Notes under the pieces: model-generated | The model's database searches: none | Told to the model about the DNA's origin: nothing | What the model saw: the letters and a program-made list of their open reading frames with translations, nothing else | Part shown: piece by piece, positions 1 through 5,197 of the stretch | Layout: every line of letters starts with the position of its first letter | How positions within the stretch are numbered: the stretch's first letter is position 1 | DNA from: a bacterium | GTDB taxonomy: Bacteria; Babelota; Babeliae; Babelales; Vermiphilaceae | Length of the DNA stretch: 5,197 nt | NCBI GenBank assembly: GCA_030672115.1 | Contig: DAOVGZ010000067.1 | Location: 1 to 5,197 of the forward strand | Direction of reading: 5' to 3' | Translations under genes and position numbers: made by a program

Positions 1-29
1 AAAATAAAAATATTTTTAAGGGGGACATC

Positions 30-1748
30 ATGAATTCTATTAAAAAAACCATATTACTTTTTTTTATAATTTCGAATTTTGCCAATAATACGAGCAAGAC
101 AATGGAAAATAAAAAAGACCTCTATAAACTATCATTTAACGAGACAAACGTTTTTTTAAATAAAAATGAAATCAAACAATCCAAACTTCTTTCTGGCTAT
201 ATCAAACTAAAAGATTTCAAAAAAAGAAAAGAAGAAAAAGAACTCAAACAATCCAAACTTCTTTATGACGATATAGAAACAAACGATTCCAAAACAATTG
301 ACTTTTCAAACCTTCTAAAACAAAACACACAACAAGATGTTGAAACTTTTTTTAATCTCCTTCAAAAAAAAGAAGTCCCTGAACAATTAAACTCTAAAGA
401 ACTTACAAAACAGATTAAAATTATAGATTTTTTTAATTGCCCTACCTTACTGAATCAATGCTCAAAACTATTGTTAAAAAAAATAGAAAAAACAAACCTT
501 TCAAAAAAAATAACACCTTTATATGATGTCCCTGAGCACATAAAAAAATATGTTCTTACCCCTCTTTTTTTAAAAAAATTCAACAAAAAAAATCAACTTT
601 TCAACCCTGATTGTTTAAATACCTGCAAAGTACCAACAGCCTATAAACTAAATTACAAAAGCAGAATGATTAATACTCTATCTCAAGTTTCCCCTAATAA
701 ATTTCTTTTTTCTTATTCAAGTTTTTGCCCAAATGAAAAAAGCTCTTACAATATAAATTCTAAAAAAATATTTCTTTACAATATTGATACAAAAAAAGTC
801 TTAAAAACATTTAAAAACAACAAAAATAATATTCAAAACATTTGCTATCTTGCAAACGAAAAATTTTGTTCAACAGATATAACAGGATTAATAAAGTTAT
901 GGGATCTCAATAAAAAAAACGCACTTGGATCATTTACCTGTAGTGGCAATCCGCAGTTTAGTACTATCGCCCTTGATGAAAATCATATTGCAACATCAAA
1001 TCGAAAATCTATTTTTATTTACGATATAAATAAACAAAAGCAGCAAAATGAACTCTTGTCTAAATATGAAAACTTAACTGATTTTTGTCAGCATGACACA
1101 AATATTTTATCTTCATGGAATGACAACACAATAAAGCTTTGGAATATACATGAAAATAAAAGTTTAAAAAACTTCACAAATAATTCTTATAGCCAAACCG
1201 TTCGTCTTTGCAGCCTAAACGAATATCAATTCTTATCTGAATCTATGTGTGGAAATACATACCTATGGGACACAAGAAAAGAAAAACCAATTTGGATTAA
1301 AGGGAAAAAAAATTCAAGTTTTTTTAAATCTCTTATAAAACTTGATGAAAACCTTTTTGCATCATCAAGCTGGAATGGAAACATAAGCATAAATAACATC
1401 TTAGATGGTAGTACCTATAAAACATTTTCATGTAATGAAACAGGCCTAGGGTGCAATAGCCTCTTTAATGGTAAAAACAAAAGCCTTATTATTATTTCTT
1501 ACGATCAAGGAATCATCAAAAGCTTTGAATACGATCAAGAAAAAAAATGTTCGTTAGAGCAGCTCATCCTTTGCTCCCACTTATTACAAGAAAAAAATTT
1601 TCCAATCGATAAAAACCAATCTTTATATCAAATATTTAAAACATTAACACCTAGAATGAAAAAGAAATTGATCACTTATCAACTGGTAAAGCCACCTTCT
1701 AAAACAAAGCTATTTTTTGAATATTTTAAAAAAAAAGAAACCAAATAA
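30..1748 (+). CDS. Exported SKP1/BTB-like and seven-bladed WD40 propeller protein
   Basis: This is a 572-residue protein. The ATG follows AAGGGGG (18-24) by 5 bases. An internal ATG at codon 25 has no such site, so the upstream start is preferred. Residues 1-20 are a lysine-led hydrophobic stretch (TILLFFIISNF at 7-17), probably a signal peptide. Residues about 41-152 resemble SKP1/BTB domains: VFLNKNEIKQSKLL, a second copy ELKQSKLLYDDIE, the strand KTIDFSNL, then a helix ending IIDFFNCPTLLNQCSKLL (131-148), where SKP1 has its 'AANYLDI..LL...C' helix. VPEHIKKYVLTPLF (167-180) looks F-box-like. WD40 blades follow at roughly 214-506, and seven can be counted. Their WD-type dipeptides are at YN (250), WD (291), YD (331), WN (371), WD (413), a degenerate NN (455) and a degenerate last blade. 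A helical tail (507-572) closes the protein. WD40 propellers bind proteins, so a scaffold or host-directed effector role is inferred. The WD40 call is firm, the SKP1/BTB call moderate and the F-box call weak. Confidence 0.9.
   Translation: MNSIKKTILLFFIISNFANNTSKTMENKKDLYKLSFNETNVFLNKNEIKQSKLLSGYIKLKDFKKRKEEKELKQSKLLYDDIETNDSKTIDFSNLLKQNTQQDVETFFNLLQKKEVPEQLNSKELTKQIKIIDFFNCPTLLNQCSKLLLKKIEKTNLSKKITPLYDVPEHIKKYVLTPLFLKKFNKKNQLFNPDCLNTCKVPTAYKLNYKSRMINTLSQVSPNKFLFSYSSFCPNEKSSYNINSKKIFLYNIDTKKVLKTFKNNKNNIQNICYLANEKFCSTDITGLIKLWDLNKKNALGSFTCSGNPQFSTIALDENHIATSNRKSIFIYDINKQKQQNELLSKYENLTDFCQHDTNILSSWNDNTIKLWNIHENKSLKNFTNNSYSQTVRLCSLNEYQFLSESMCGNTYLWDTRKEKPIWIKGKKNSSFFKSLIKLDENLFASSSWNGNISINNILDGSTYKTFSCNETGLGCNSLFNGKNKSLIIISYDQGIIKSFEYDQEKKCSLEQLILCSHLLQEKNFPIDKNQSLYQIFKTLTPRMKKKLITYQLVKPPSKTKLFFEYFKKKETK
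172..264 (+). repeat. In-frame 24-codon duplication within the WD40 protein gene
   Basis: A 21-base segment at 172-192 recurs exactly at 244-264. The offset is 72 bases, so the reading frame is kept. The protein copies begin EIKQSKLLSGYI (residue 47) and ELKQSKLLYDDI (residue 71). Beyond the exact core the copies have diverged, apart from an isoleucine at the same position. The duplicated unit matches the SKP1/BTB helix with the pattern I-x-x-S-x-x-L. The nucleotide identity suggests a fairly recent duplication or local gene conversion. Confidence 0.85.
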
Positions 1749-1753
1749 AACCT

Positions 1754-1773
1754 CCACGGGTTAAAACCCGTGG
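1754..1773. repeat. Perfect 8-9 bp inverted repeat (hairpin), likely left end of an IS200/IS605-type remnant
   Basis: CCACGGGTTAAAACCCGTGG can fold into an 8 bp stem with a TAAA loop and starts 6 bases after the WD40 gene stop. The stem is GC-rich in a very AT-rich surrounding. No T-run follows (TATTGATAAATTTT), so it is a poor classical terminator, although it could still protect the 3' end of the transcript. Subterminal hairpins of this form are typical of IS200/IS605 ends. Confidence 0.7.
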
Positions 1774-1865
1774 TATTGATAAATTTTCAAAGGAAGCATT
1801 TTAATTTTAGACGCTTCGCAAAGCTTTGCTTTGCTCAACTTGCCAGCTATAAGGAAAAAATTCAT

Positions 1866-1896
1866 CCCCTGATTTAAAAGCCTGGGGTATTTTTTT
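1866..1896 (+). terminator. Hairpin plus T-run, possible terminator for the WD40 gene transcript
   Basis: CCCC (1866-1869) pairs with GGGG (1884-1887), with a mismatched and A/T-paired inner stem. The sequence continues TATTTTTT. The 3' arm (AAAAGCCTGGGG) is more regular than the 5' arm (CCCCTGATTT), as if one arm has mutated. It has the layout of a rho-independent terminator, but it may equally be the right-end hairpin of the proposed mobile-element remnant. The weak inner stem lowers confidence in efficient termination. Confidence 0.4.
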
Positions 1897-1926
1897 ACAT
1901 TAATAAAAAAAGTATACTCCTAAAAC

Positions 1927-1955
1927 ATGACAGTAAAACACATGCTCGCTATACT
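1927..1955 (+). promoter_or_regulatory. Sigma-70-type promoter for the cysteine synthase-family gene
   Basis: ATGACA (1927-1932, 5 of 6 to TTGACA) is separated by exactly 17 bases from TATACT (1950-1955, 5 of 6 to TATAAT). Transcription would start near 1962 and leave a leader of about 39 bases carrying AAGGAG (1987-1992), 8 bases before the ATG. The leader is too short for a typical riboswitch, and no operator palindrome is evident. The placement suggests the gene is transcribed independently of the WD40 gene. Confidence 0.6.
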
Positions 1956-2000
1956 GCAAAAGAAATTTAACGACATCATTAAGCTCAAGGAGAACATCGC

Positions 2001-2912
2001 ATGATGCACAAAAGTATGCTACACGCTGTTGGAAATACACCACTGGTTAAAGTAAACTTCAAAACACCTGCTTCCATTTATGCAAAGCTTGAATACTTTA
2101 ATCCAAGCGGAAGTATGAAAGATCGCTCCGCTTTATATATGATAGAAACAGCAGAAAAAGAAGGGCTTTTAAGACCTGGTGGAACTATTATTGATGCATC
2201 ATCTGGCAACCATGGTATTGCCGTTGCCATGATTGGTCAGCTCAAAGGTTATAAAGTTATCATTACTGTTTCAGAAAAAATTAGCCAAGAAAAACTACAA
2301 ACTATTCAAGCATACGGAGCGCAAGTTATTATGTGCCCATCCACAGCTTTTATAGAAGATCCAAAAAGTTATCACTCTCAAGCGGTTGCTCTTCAAAAAA
2401 AAACACCCAACTCTTTTATGCCCAATCAATATTTTAATGTTGTCAATGCGCAAGGGCACTACAATTCTTTGGGGCCTGAACTGTGGAAACAAACAAACGG
2501 AAAAATAACACACTTTTTTGCAGGAGCAGGAACAGGAGGAACTGTTAGCGGAACAGGAAAATATTTAAAAGAAAAAAATCCCACCATAAAAATAATCGCT
2601 ATTGATGCCGCAAATTCTTTATATTCAACAAAAGGAAATCCCAAGCCATACAAGGTTGAAGGAATAGGCATCGATTTTGATTCTGAAGTTTTAAACCATA
2701 ATATCATCGATGAAATAATTCCAGTATCAGATGGAAACGCACTTCCTATGCTCAAAATCTTATCTGTTAATCATGGAATGCTTGCAGGACCAAGCAGTGG
2801 AGCCGTTGCCTACGCAGTAGAACAATATACAAAAAATTTAAAACCAACCGATTGTGCAGTTATGATTTTTGGAGATTCTGGACGCGCCTATTTAACAAAG
2901 AATTATTATTAA
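2001..2912 (+). CDS. PLP-dependent cysteine synthase / cystathionine beta-synthase family enzyme
   Basis: This 303-residue fold-type II PLP enzyme probably makes cysteine or cystathionine by beta-replacement on an activated serine in the cytosol. Visible hallmarks are GNTPLVKV (11-18), the Schiff-base lysine in SGSMKDR (K40), the substrate loop SSGNHG (67-72), the phosphate-binding GAGTGGT (175-181), GPSSGA (263-268) supplying the serine for the pyridine nitrogen, and a terminal DSGRAYLTK (292-300). The length fits a complete catalytic core with no C-terminal CBS (Bateman) regulatory domain and no haem-binding N-terminus. By eye, EKISQEKL, PNSFMPNQY, VEGIGIDF and DSGRAYLTK are closer to eukaryotic-type cystathionine beta-synthase cores than to CysK. 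The usual TSGNTG loop reads SSGNHG, so substrate preference is uncertain. The first of two adjacent ATGs is chosen because AAGGAG (1987-1992) ends 8 bases upstream. No other sulfur-metabolism gene is adjacent. Family certain, exact reaction uncertain (cysK, cysM or cbs-like). Confidence 0.93.
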   Translation: MMHKSMLHAVGNTPLVKVNFKTPASIYAKLEYFNPSGSMKDRSALYMIETAEKEGLLRPGGTIIDASSGNHGIAVAMIGQLKGYKVIITVSEKISQEKLQTIQAYGAQVIMCPSTAFIEDPKSYHSQAVALQKKTPNSFMPNQYFNVVNAQGHYNSLGPELWKQTNGKITHFFAGAGTGGTVSGTGKYLKEKNPTIKIIAIDAANSLYSTKGNPKPYKVEGIGIDFDSEVLNHNIIDEIIPVSDGNALPMLKILSVNHGMLAGPSSGAVAYAVEQYTKNLKPTDCAVMIFGDSGRAYLTKNYY

Positions 2913-2926
2913 TTTTTTATAAAAAA
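2913..2926. terminator. AT-only palindrome between convergent genes
   Basis: TTTTTTATAAAAAA is a perfect palindrome. It begins in the 4-base gap between the two convergent stop codons and runs into the end of the minus-strand gene. It gives a T-run on both strands but has no GC stem, so any terminator activity would be weak. No better terminator is visible for either transcript, and their 3' ends probably overlap. Confidence 0.25.
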
Positions 2927-3867
2927 TCTTCAATCATTTTAATATTAATTGATTTTGGACGGCGGCAATATTTTCCTTCAATAATATTGCTGCCTAAACA
3001 TTTTGAAGATTCGTATTCCCGCTTGAACGAAGGCCTAGTTGCATGAACCCACTCCCATCCAAGCTTAGAAATTAATTTTGCTATTCGAGAGATATGAGAA
3101 CCTCCAGCTACTGCTAAATAACTTCCCCTTTTATTTGACTTAACAACACTATGAAGCATTCGTAAATCAAACAAAATACTATCGAAAGTAAGTATTTTTT
3201 TTAAAAAAGCTAATCTATTTTTTTTATTCGTCATTATATCTAAGTACTGAACAATAGTCTTATCTTTATATTCATACAACTTAAATTCATTCATCTGTTT
3301 TTTTATATTTAACATTGCATGTCTATATAAATCCCTTAATAAAACTTCATCATCATAAGATAATATTTCATTAAATACATTTTCTATTTCTTTTACAATC
3401 GAATAAACCATTGTCTCTTTAACAGAAGGAAATATATTTGGATCAGAATTTAAATTATTTAAAACAGGCCCTAATGAAGCAACCCGACAATAACGATATT
3501 CAAAATTCTCCAAATTCATTTTTAAATCTTTACACAATTTTGAAAATCCTGCTAAAACCCCGCCTCGAGCATGAACAAAAAAACGACCACATGAAGTAGA
3601 ACCACTTTTTGCAGGAGAACTGATATCTTCAGCGCCAACATATAAAGAACCGGGATAACATTTTTTTAAAATTTCAGACAAATCTGAAAGTTGCACATCA
3701 TTTATTTTATTTGTTCTATCATGAAAATCACTCAAACCAATAAAATAATTATAACGAGCATATTGACGATCCCATTTTCTAAGGACTACCATTTCATAAA
3801 TAAAAGATTTACTAATCATAAAAAATAATAAACCAATTCCCGCTATAACTTTTGTAATTCGCCCCAT
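2917..3867 (-). CDS. Membrane-anchored or exported protein of unknown function, faintly EreA/ChaN/TraB-like
   Basis: I do not recognise this 316-residue protein with confidence. A hydrophobic segment at 6-19 after MGRITK suggests a signal peptide or membrane anchor, with no clear cleavage site. Notable motifs are YFIGLSDFHD (41-50), SLYVGAED (74-81), EYRYCRVASLGP (123-134), a charged helical middle (about 150-245) and LAVAGGSHISRIAKLISKLGW (starts 251). The order hydrophobic-G-x-x-x-x-HD, then an acidic pair after a strand, then a late GGxH followed by a helix, resembles the EreA/ChaN/TraB group of alpha/beta proteins. There, histidines and a glutamate near those places are functional. This is a by-eye analogy, not an assignment. 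Six cysteines (70, 93, 112, 127, 290, 301) would allow disulfides after export. It is the third gene of the minus-strand operon, 25 bases after the previous stop. AAAGGGGGG (3883 to 3875) ends 7 bases before the ATG. Confidence 0.85.
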   Translation of the reverse strand: MGRITKVIAGIGLLFFMISKSFIYEMVVLRKWDRQYARYNYFIGLSDFHDRTNKINDVQLSDLSEILKKCYPGSLYVGAEDISSPAKSGSTSCGRFFVHARGGVLAGFSKLCKDLKMNLENFEYRYCRVASLGPVLNNLNSDPNIFPSVKETMVYSIVKEIENVFNEILSYDDEVLLRDLYRHAMLNIKKQMNEFKLYEYKDKTIVQYLDIMTNKKNRLAFLKKILTFDSILFDLRMLHSVVKSNKRGSYLAVAGGSHISRIAKLISKLGWEWVHATRPSFKREYESSKCLGSNIIEGKYCRRPKSINIKMIEDFL

Positions 3868-3892
3868 AAAAACACCCCCCTTTCCTACAATA

Positions 3893-4480
3893 TCAGTCTT
3901 CTAAAACTTGCATTATTGGTTTGGCGTAAGACATAGCTTGAATTGCATAAACCTTTGAGCTTGGACCGCGATTTAAAAGTCGCATTGTATGTTTTAATTC
4001 TGTAATAATATAGCCTCTAGAGTTTTTTGTTACTGCAATAACAAGCGGTCGAGCTTCTTGAGAAAGCAACATGTTTTGACCAATAAACAAAGATCCATCT
4101 ACAGTAATTTTCGCCTTAAACTGTTTCGCTAACAAATCGTCACGATACCCTTTTAAGTTAATTTTTTTACAAAAATTAAAAATTCTCTTATCACCTTCAA
4201 ACGAAATAATAGGTAAAATTTTGCCAGCATCATTTACAATTGAAAATTCTCGCAACCAACCAGCCTTAAGATCTTCATTTGTTTTAACAACGCCAAACAT
4301 ATCAACCGCAACATTTCTTGTTGCTACCTTAAATTGAGGTGTTGCCAAAACGTTATAATTGTATTTAAGCTCATAGCGCAATGGGCTACCTGTTTTATTT
4401 AAAACAAAAAGATTTGTCGCCCCTGCAAACCAAAAAGCTCCAAAACCCCCAATCAATAATACATATTTTGAAATATTCAC
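3893..4480 (-). CDS. Small exported protein, divergent paralogue of its upstream neighbour
   Basis: This 195-residue protein belongs to no family I recognise. Residues 6-21 (YVLLIGGFGAFWFAGA) form a signal peptide with likely cleavage near the alanines, leaving a mature chain that begins about TNLFVLNKT. It resembles the product of the gene just upstream in two places: TNLFVLNK (22-29) against TNLFIVNK, and RPLVIAVTKNSRGYIITEL (144-162) against LPLAFAITRASNGIDFNVV. This implies an old tandem duplication. Alternating hydrophobic stretches suggest a mostly beta mature domain. Only two methionines precede residue 100 (the start and M61). The gene uses GTG, ends with TGA, lies 29 bases after the upstream gene and 25 before the next, and should be cotranscribed with both. 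An envelope or secreted location is inferred; the role is unknown. Confidence 0.85.
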   Translation of the reverse strand: MNISKYVLLIGGFGAFWFAGATNLFVLNKTGSPLRYELKYNYNVLATPQFKVATRNVAVDMFGVVKTNEDLKAGWLREFSIVNDAGKILPIISFEGDKRIFNFCKKINLKGYRDDLLAKQFKAKITVDGSLFIGQNMLLSQEARPLVIAVTKNSRGYIITELKHTMRLLNRGPSSKVYAIQAMSYAKPIMQVLED

Positions 4481-4484
4481 AATT

Positions 4485-4490
4485 CCACCT
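4485..4490 (-). promoter_or_regulatory. Ribosome binding site supporting a GTG start
   Basis: On the minus strand AAAGGTGG precedes GTG with a 4-base spacer (AATT). AGGTG matches the 3' part of the consensus AAAGGAGGTGA. It supports the GTG at 4480, since no in-frame ATG lies nearby and starting further in would remove the signal peptide. The short spacing and GTG codon suggest weaker translation than the two flanking genes, which have ATG starts. Confidence 0.6.
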
Positions 4491-4509
4491 TTTTTTTAAA
4501 ACTTTATTT

Positions 4510-5118
4510 TTAATAAGAATCTAAATCTTTTCCTTTTACAAAATAATAAAAATCAGCGGGAGATAAAGCATCTGTCGGCAACGACACCACGTTAAAATCA
4601 ATCCCATTTGATGCGCGTGTTATAGCAAATGCCAACGGCAAAATAACATCTCTAACATCTTCTTTAATAACAACTTCTTTATTTTTAAGTCGACCGCCCA
4701 TCATATCAAAGTACCTACTCTGACAAACGGACTTATTTTTTTTAGGATTTAATTTTTTAAATTCAGCACACGCTTTATTTATTTTGGCATCGCTCAGGCT
4801 AACAATGCGACTTACCACAGAAGATTGAATCTGCTGCTGTGATCCAACAACACCAACCGTTTTTGTTTCAACTTCATTTTTAGTATTACGAACTCGAATA
4901 TACCTAATTAGATTAGTTCCTAATAACGTCAAACCTTGATTGTACTTTAATGTCACTTTTCTTTTTGAAACCAAAGGCCAAATGGCATAATAATCAACTT
5001 CGACAAAAATTGACCCCTCTTTAACTTTATTTACAATAAAAAGATTTGTAGGCACCATTGTGCTACAAAAAGAAATTAATATACCTGCCAATAAAAACTT
5101 ATATTTTAAAAACTTCAT
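4510..5118 (-). CDS. Small exported protein, first gene of the minus-strand operon
   Basis: This is a 202-residue protein of unrecognised family. A basic start (MKFLKYK) and hydrophobic core (FLLAGILISF, 8-17) form a signal peptide, with cleavage likely around 19-23 and a mature chain starting near PTNLFIVNK (23-31). It is paralogous to the next gene of the operon: the post-signal motif TNLF(I/V)(V/L)NK, and LPLAFAITRASNGIDFNVV (160-178) aligned with that protein's RPLVIAVTKNSRGYIITEL. It differs by a basic, Asn/Lys-rich middle (KKLNPKKNKS, 121-130) and two cysteines there (117, 132) that could pair outside the cytoplasm. The start is ATG with AAGGGG (5129 to 5124) 5 bases upstream, and a TATAAT element lies 35 bases before the ATG. 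An envelope or secreted location is inferred and no enzymatic motif is seen. Confidence 0.85.
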   Translation of the reverse strand: MKFLKYKFLLAGILISFCSTMVPTNLFIVNKVKEGSIFVEVDYYAIWPLVSKRKVTLKYNQGLTLLGTNLIRYIRVRNTKNEVETKTVGVVGSQQQIQSSVVSRIVSLSDAKINKACAEFKKLNPKKNKSVCQSRYFDMMGGRLKNKEVVIKEDVRDVILPLAFAITRASNGIDFNVVSLPTDALSPADFYYFVKGKDLDSY

Positions 5119-5153
5119 TATAGCCCCTTGTTAAACTTTTATTCCTAATAGAA

Positions 5154-5183
5154 ATTATAACAGCCAGAGAGCCTTACCTGCAA
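5154..5183 (-). promoter_or_regulatory. Candidate sigma-70-type promoter of the three-gene minus-strand operon
   Basis: Read on the minus strand, TTGCAG (5183 to 5178, 3 of 6 to TTGACA) lies 18 bases before a perfect TATAAT (5159 to 5154). Transcription would begin near 5147, about 29 bases before the ATG at 5118, in a leader that contains the AAGGGG ribosome site. The -10 is strong and the -35 weak. No other promoter is evident in the 25- and 29-base gaps inside the operon. Confidence 0.5.
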
Positions 5184-5197
5184 GAAAAAGAAAGAAA

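Larger units (their letters stand above)
1751..1897. mobile_element. Possible non-autonomous IS200/IS605-derived element (MITE-like, decayed)
   Basis: The stretch has a perfect hairpin at its left (1754-1773) and an imperfect one at its right (1866-1887, CCCC/GGGG outer stem). The right hairpin is preceded by AATTCATCCCC and followed by TATTTTTTTA. As I recall, right ends of many IS200/IS605 (TnpB-type) elements read similarly: 'GGAATTCATCCCC', hairpin, then T-rich sequence. Between the hairpins lies sequence that is GC-richer than its surroundings, including a 12 bp perfect palindrome GCAAAGCTTTGC (1818-1829). No transposase or TnpB reading frame is present. Boundaries are approximate, since these elements leave no target duplication. 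Alternatively these are two unrelated intergenic hairpins. Confidence 0.4.

Noticed and set aside
6..17. AAAAATATTTTT palindrome before the first gene
   Set aside because: It is expected by chance in such AT-rich sequence, and too little upstream sequence is present to judge a promoter or terminator.
1894..1918. Second promoter candidate TTTACA ... TATACT upstream of the enzyme gene
   Set aside because: The spacing is only 13 bases, too short for sigma-70 recognition. The 1927-1955 pair has ideal spacing and better hexamers.
1927..2004. A 25-codon reading frame whose TGA overlaps the enzyme start as ATGA, possibly a translationally coupled leader peptide
   Set aside because: It has no ribosome binding site, and its ATG lies inside the -35 hexamer of the better-supported promoter, so the transcript would start downstream of it. 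The overlap is probably chance.
2295..2755. Two minus-strand open frames inside the enzyme gene (2295-2513 and 2459-2755)
   Set aside because: They are antisense to a well-conserved PLP enzyme, lack ribosome sites and show no recognisable protein features.
2852..3046. Plus-strand open frame bridging the two convergent genes
   Set aside because: It overlaps the conserved end of the enzyme gene and the end of the opposite-strand gene, has no ribosome site, and its composition is that of an out-of-frame shadow.
5059..5070. Possible lipoprotein signal (LISFC) in the 202-residue protein
   Set aside because: Phenylalanine just before the cysteine does not fit the lipobox, which needs a small residue there. 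A cleaved signal peptide is more likely.

Overview
The window is a very AT-rich, gene-dense bacterial segment with five credible protein genes. It ends in a short AT-rich flank on the left and a promoter-bearing flank on the right. Four of the five proteins begin with a hydrophobic, signal-peptide-like N-terminus. One of these couples a SKP1/BTB-like region to a seven-bladed WD40 propeller, a eukaryote-like combination. Low GC, exported proteins of no recognised family, tandem paralogues and eukaryote-like modules together suggest an obligate intracellular or host-associated bacterium. The closest match in my knowledge is Dependentiae (TM6, Babela-like). That assignment is inference; other amoeba-associated lineages remain possible. 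TGA is used as a stop (gene ending at 3893), so the standard bacterial code applies.

Layout. 30-1748 (+): exported SKP1/BTB-like plus WD40 protein containing an internal 24-residue duplication. 1749-2000: a 252-base gap with two hairpins that look like the ends of a decayed, non-autonomous IS200/IS605-type element, followed by a good sigma-70-type promoter. 2001-2912 (+): a complete PLP-dependent enzyme of the cysteine synthase / cystathionine beta-synthase family, the only clearly metabolic gene here. It converges with the next gene with just 4 bases between the stop codons.

5118 to 2917 (-): a three-gene operon-like block. In transcription order it encodes a 202-residue exported protein, its 195-residue divergent paralogue (GTG start), and a 316-residue protein with an N-terminal hydrophobic segment and a faint resemblance to the EreA/ChaN/TraB group. 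The gaps are 29 and 25 bases, and a perfect TATAAT lies upstream of the first gene. The operon probably makes envelope, periplasmic or secreted proteins. Its function cannot be read from the sequence.

The most promising items for follow-up are the SKP1/BTB-like plus WD40 protein (possible host ubiquitin-ligase mimic), the paralogous exported operon, and the mobile-element remnant.
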